A program made the translations under genes and the position numbers. From Deltaproteobacteria bacterium (GTDB lineage: Bacteria > Desulfobacterota > DSM-4660 > Desulfatiglandales > Desulfatiglandaceae), in contig DREN01000255.1 in assembly GCA_011051075.1 (NCBI GenBank), forward strand, positions 1 to 17,597: a DNA stretch of 17,597 nt, read 5' to 3'. The notes beneath the pieces are model-generated. The model was given only the letters and a program-made list of their open reading frames with translations. It was not told the DNA's origin and made no database searches. Positions 14,782 to 17,597 of the stretch are shown piece after piece; position 1 is the first letter of the stretch; each line of letters starts with the position of its first letter.

Positions 14782-16239
14782 TCACCCCGCAAGACAGGGC
14801 CGCCTTGCGGCCCCTGTCTCATCCATCCTTCTTACCTTGCACCTGTGCGGGGCCGTGCGCAGGAGTTCAGGGTCCTTGTCCGCCTCCTCGGCCACCGACC
14901 TCATGGCCTCAATAAAGAGATCTATCTCCTCCTTTGACTCGGTCTCGGTGGGCTCTATCATCATGGCACCGTCCACTATGAGCGGGAAGTAGATGGTGGG
15001 GGGATGGAACCCGAAGTCCATGAGCCGTTTGGCTATGTCAAGGGTTGTGACCTTTGCGGCCCGCTGGAATCTGTCTGAAAACACGCATTCATGGAGAGAT
15101 GGCCTGTCGTAGGGCAGATGAAAACTCCCCTTCAGGCTCTCCCTGATATAGTTGGCGTTGAGGACGGCCAGCCGGGTGACGTTCTTGAGCCCCTTTGGTC
15201 CCATGGCCCTTATATAACCGTACGCCCTGACAAGGACCCCGAAGTTTCCGTAAAAACACTGAAGTCTGCCTATGGATTGGGGATAGTCCTCGGAAAGCCT
15301 GAACTTTCCGTCCTCCTCGATTATGCGCGGCGCCGGCAGGAAGGGTTCGAGATGTTTTCTGACGCACACGGGGCCAGAGCCGGGACCTCCTCCGCCGTGG
15401 GGGGTGGAAAATGTCTTGTGAAGGTTCAGGTGCAGCACGTCAACGCCTGTTTTTCCCATGTGGGCCATGCCCATTACGGCGTTCATATTGGCCCCGTCAC
15501 AGTACACCTGTCCCCCCTTTGAGTGTACGGTTTCAGCGATCTTCCTGATATCCTCCTCAAACAGGCCCAGGGTGTTGGGATTGGTCAGCATGATCCCCGC
15601 GGTCTCCTCGTCCATGACCTCCCCTACGGCCTCTGCTGAGACGATACCGTCATGGCTGGATTTGACCGCCACCGGACGATAGCCGCACAGGGCCGCGCTG
15701 GCCGGGTTCGTTCCATGGGCCGTGTCAGGGACGATGATCTTTGAGCGGACCTTTCCCCGCTGCCTGTGATAGGCGTGGATCAGGAGCATCCCTGCAAGCT
15801 CTCCCTGGGCCCCGGCCGCGGGCTGGAGTGTGACGGCGTCCATGCCGGTGATTTCCGCCAGTAATCCCTCCAGTTCGGACATGAGCCTGAGGACCCCCTG
15901 TGCAAGGCCAGGGGGCAGCATGGGGTGCGCTCCCGCGAATCCCTGGAGGGCCGCGTATTTTTCGTTGGCCTTGGGGTTGTACTTCATGGTGCAGGAGCCC
16001 AGAGGGTACATACCCGCGTCAACACAGAAGTTCCACTGGGAGAGTCTCGTGTAATGACGCACCACCTCGATCTCGCTCAGGTCGGGAAACTCAGGACCAT
16101 CTCCCGTAAGTTCCGGGTCCACGGGAACAGGTTCAACGTCCCGTCTGGGCATGGAAAAGGCGGTGCGTCCCCTTTTTCCCTTTTTCCACAGGAGCGGCTC
16201 GTCAAGAACAAGACCCGTTGTTCCCATTAACTCAGGCAT
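14782..16239 (-). CDS. gcvPB: Glycine dehydrogenase (decarboxylating) subunit 2, GcvPB
   Basis: C-terminal half of the split P-protein. With GcvPA it decarboxylates glycine using PLP and passes aminomethyl to lipoyl-GcvH. 485 residues, normal for the subunit. The PLP lysine is Lys275 in LHLNLHKTFSTPHGGGGPGSGP, with Asp248 in CDGANMNAVMG and the preceding conserved segments GSCTMKYNPK (~81-90), LQPAAGAQGE (~138-147) and PDTAHGTNPASA (~171-182). ATG 16239 gives the usual GTTGLxxxEPLLW beginning; no clear Shine-Dalgarno is seen there. It lies 79 bp after gcvPA, a gap filled with heptamer repeats. The reading frame ends inside a GC-rich palindrome (14793-14818), yet the encoded DETGAARRPCL still resembles the family C-terminus. 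Confidence 0.95.
   Translation of the reverse strand: MPELMGTTGLVLDEPLLWKKGKRGRTAFSMPRRDVEPVPVDPELTGDGPEFPDLSEIEVVRHYTRLSQWNFCVDAGMYPLGSCTMKYNPKANEKYAALQGFAGAHPMLPPGLAQGVLRLMSELEGLLAEITGMDAVTLQPAAGAQGELAGMLLIHAYHRQRGKVRSKIIVPDTAHGTNPASAALCGYRPVAVKSSHDGIVSAEAVGEVMDEETAGIMLTNPNTLGLFEEDIRKIAETVHSKGGQVYCDGANMNAVMGMAHMGKTGVDVLHLNLHKTFSTPHGGGGPGSGPVCVRKHLEPFLPAPRIIEEDGKFRLSEDYPQSIGRLQCFYGNFGVLVRAYGYIRAMGPKGLKNVTRLAVLNANYIRESLKGSFHLPYDRPSLHECVFSDRFQRAAKVTTLDIAKRLMDFGFHPPTIYFPLIVDGAMMIEPTETESKEEIDLFIEAMRSVAEEADKDPELLRTAPHRCKVRRMDETGAARRPCLAG
14793..14818 (-). other. GC-rich hairpin at the 3' end of gcvPB
   Basis: On the gcvPB strand GACAG-GGGCCGC pairs with GCGGCC-CTGTC around AAG with one bulged G, about 11 bp. 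It covers the last codons, about 8 bp before the stop. No T-run follows, so termination is doubtful. It could slow decay of the upstream gcvPA-gcvPB message. Confidence 0.4.
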
Positions 16240-16251
16240 GATTGAATCTCA

Positions 16252-16272
16252 GGCGCAAGGCGTAAGGAACAG
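16252..16272. repeat. AGGCGYA heptamer run in the gcvPA-gcvPB gap
   Basis: AGGCGCA, AGGCGTA and AGGAACA follow in a 7-bp register, 13 bp upstream of the gcvPB start codon, where its ribosome site would be expected. It shares the heptamer with 7063-7083 and, inverted, 14743-14777. Confidence 0.6.
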
Positions 16273-16294
16273 AAATCCTGGATTTCCGCTCCAT

Positions 16295-16336
16295 CTTGCT
16301 TCTTGCAGCCAGCATCCTTCAACTTGCACCCTGCAA
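16295..16336. repeat. Heptamer array overlapping the gcvPA stop codon
   Basis: CTTGCTT, CTTGCAG, CCAGCAT, CCTTCAA, CTTGCAC and CCTGCAA lie in a 7-bp register. The gcvPA stop (16319-16321) and the last five codons (LQGAS) fall inside it, so the repeat supplies the protein's final residues. Confidence 0.65.
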
Positions 16337-17597
16337 CTCCTCAACCAGCCTGTCCATATCCTCCCTGGTCCTGGCCTCTGTTACGCAGAGGAGGCAGTGG
16401 CCCTTCAGTTCAGGGTAAAAGGGGGCCAGGGAGAGGCCTGCCACTATCTTTTTTCCAAGGAGCCGCTGATAGATCGCCTCGAAGCCAGGGGGAAATTCCA
16501 CGACGAATTCGTTGAAGAAGGGACTCCTGAAACCGATCCTGAACCCCGCCTTTTCCATTGCCCCTTTCAGGTACTCTGCCTTGTGATGGTTGAGTAGGGC
16601 TAATTCACGAAAACCCGTGCCCCCCAGAGAGGCCATGTAGATGGCGGCGGCAAGGGCGGTCAGGCTGTTGTTGGTACATATGTTGGAAGTCGCCTTTTCA
16701 CGCCTTATGTGCTGCTCTCTCGTTGCAAGGGTCAGGACAAAACCGTTTCTCCCCTCCCTGTCCGTGGCCTTTCCCACCAGTCGGCCCGGCATGCTCCGGA
16801 CGTACTTCATCCTGCTCGCGAACATCCCCAGACCCGGCCCTCCGAACCACTGTGGGATACCGAGGCTCTGACCCTCTCCGCAGGCGATATGCGCCCCCAG
16901 ACTTCCGGGGCTTCTGAAGAGCCCGTAGGCCAGGGGTTCGGTAAAGGAGGTGATGAAGAGGGTATCCCTTGCCTCGCACTTCGCACCCACGGCCGCAAGG
17001 TCCTCAACGATTCCAAAGAAGTTGGGCGACTGAACAGCCACCGCGGCAAGCCCGTCGAGACGGTCCAGGTCAGAGATATCGGTCTTTCCCTGTTCCAGAT
17101 AGGGGAGATCCACGATCTTTATGCCCGAAGGCCCGAGATAGGTCTTAACCACCTGTCTGTGCCATGGATGAATAACCCTGGAAAGGGCCACCCTGTTCCG
17201 CCGGGTAATGCGCACGGCCATGAGCAGGGCCTCGGCCAGGGCCGAGGCACCGTCGTACATGGACGCGTTTGATACCTCCATGCCCAGGAGCCTGGCGCTC
17301 AGGGTCTGGTACTCGTAGATGGCCTGGAGGGTCCCCTGGCTCATCTCAGGCTGGTAGGGGGTGTAGGGGGTGACGAACTCTGAACGGCTCAGCAGGTGGG
17401 TCAGCGTGGCGGGGATAAAATGATCGTACCTGCCGGCCCCAAGGAACGTGATATATTCGGGCGAGGTGGCCACTGAGCCTGAAAGGGTTTGCATCAGGGA
17501 GTCCAGTTCCCACTCGGTCAGGGGAGGGGGGAGGTCAAGATCACCCCTCCTGCGGCATCCCTCAGGTATGGTGGAAAACAGATCGTCAAGGGTATCC
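16319..17597 (-). CDS. gcvPA: Glycine dehydrogenase (decarboxylating) subunit 1, GcvPA (partial)
   Basis: N-terminal half of the split P-protein, forming the heterotetramer with GcvPB. The frame stays open through the right edge: upstream of the internal ATG 17494 it reads DTLDDLFSTIPEG then RGDLDLPPPLTEWELDSL, which is the normal GcvPA N-terminus (ID-x-LF-x-x-IP and L-LPP-LTE). So about 426 residues are visible and an estimated 15-25 are missing beyond the window; 17494 is not the true start. Family motifs: FLGAGRYDHFIPATLTHLLSRSEF, TPYTPYQPEMSQGTLQAIYEYQT, NASMYDGASALAEA, PNFFGIVED, and TSNICTNNSLTALAAAIYM. It is first in the visible cluster gcvPA-gcvPB-lipB-ACT, with the promoter and any glycine riboswitch outside the window. 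Its 3' end lies in a heptamer array. Confidence 0.95.
   Translation of the reverse strand, partial: DTLDDLFSTIPEGCRRRGDLDLPPPLTEWELDSLMQTLSGSVATSPEYITFLGAGRYDHFIPATLTHLLSRSEFVTPYTPYQPEMSQGTLQAIYEYQTLSARLLGMEVSNASMYDGASALAEALLMAVRITRRNRVALSRVIHPWHRQVVKTYLGPSGIKIVDLPYLEQGKTDISDLDRLDGLAAVAVQSPNFFGIVEDLAAVGAKCEARDTLFITSFTEPLAYGLFRSPGSLGAHIACGEGQSLGIPQWFGGPGLGMFASRMKYVRSMPGRLVGKATDREGRNGFVLTLATREQHIRREKATSNICTNNSLTALAAAIYMASLGGTGFRELALLNHHKAEYLKGAMEKAGFRIGFRSPFFNEFVVEFPPGFEAIYQRLLGKKIVAGLSLAPFYPELKGHCLLCVTEARTREDMDRLVEELQGAS

Overview
This window looks like ordinary chromosomal DNA from a GC-rich anaerobic bacterium, most probably a Desulfobacterota (former Deltaproteobacteria) lineage. That guess is an inference. 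It rests on the split glycine decarboxylase (GcvPA plus GcvPB), a PurS-PurL fusion beside a separate PurQ, an ADP-forming acyl-CoA synthetase, and spacers rich in short degenerate repeats. No rRNA, tRNA, CRISPR array, phage gene or transposase gene is visible. Ten protein genes account for nearly all coding DNA, and the last one runs off the right edge.

Layout. (1) 1-238 is a spacer with an 8-bp-period repeat and a leader stem-loop. (2) 245-4071 (+) holds purL (with PurS-like N-terminal domains) and purQ, coupled by an ATGA overlap. They make FGAM synthase of purine biosynthesis. (3) 4068-6671 (-) is clpB, the disaggregase, convergent with purQ and overlapping it by 4 bp. (4) 6672-7174 is a 503-bp divergent spacer with several repeat arrays and a weak promoter candidate. 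(5) 7175-10144 (+) is an enoyl-CoA hydratase gene followed after 3 bp by a fused alpha-beta ADP-forming acyl-CoA synthetase. This pair could hydrate an enoyl-CoA and recover thioester energy as ATP. (6) 10145-10301 is a convergent spacer with two hairpins, one of them REP-like. (7) On the minus strand, reading right to left, come gcvPA (partial), gcvPB, lipB, a two-ACT-domain protein resembling GcvR, a DinG-type iron-sulfur helicase and a Nudix hydrolase.

The gcvPA, gcvPB, lipB and ACT genes form a coherent glycine-cleavage and lipoylation cluster. GcvPA and GcvPB make the P-protein, LipB starts lipoylation of the H-protein, and the ACT protein is a plausible regulator. gcvT and gcvH are not in the window and could lie upstream, beyond the right edge.

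The genes are mostly textbook, and I see no convincing new protein system. The unusual signal is in the spacers: degenerate tandem arrays with 7-, 8- or 9-bp periods, a heptamer (AGGCGYA) shared by three spacers, a REP-like palindrome in two orientations, and a 220-bp MITE-like element with 18-bp perfect terminal inverted repeats and a TAA duplication between gcvPB and lipB. Some of this repeat DNA reads into the ends of lipB and gcvPA. A second point of interest is the PurL N-terminus, which looks like two tandem PurS units.
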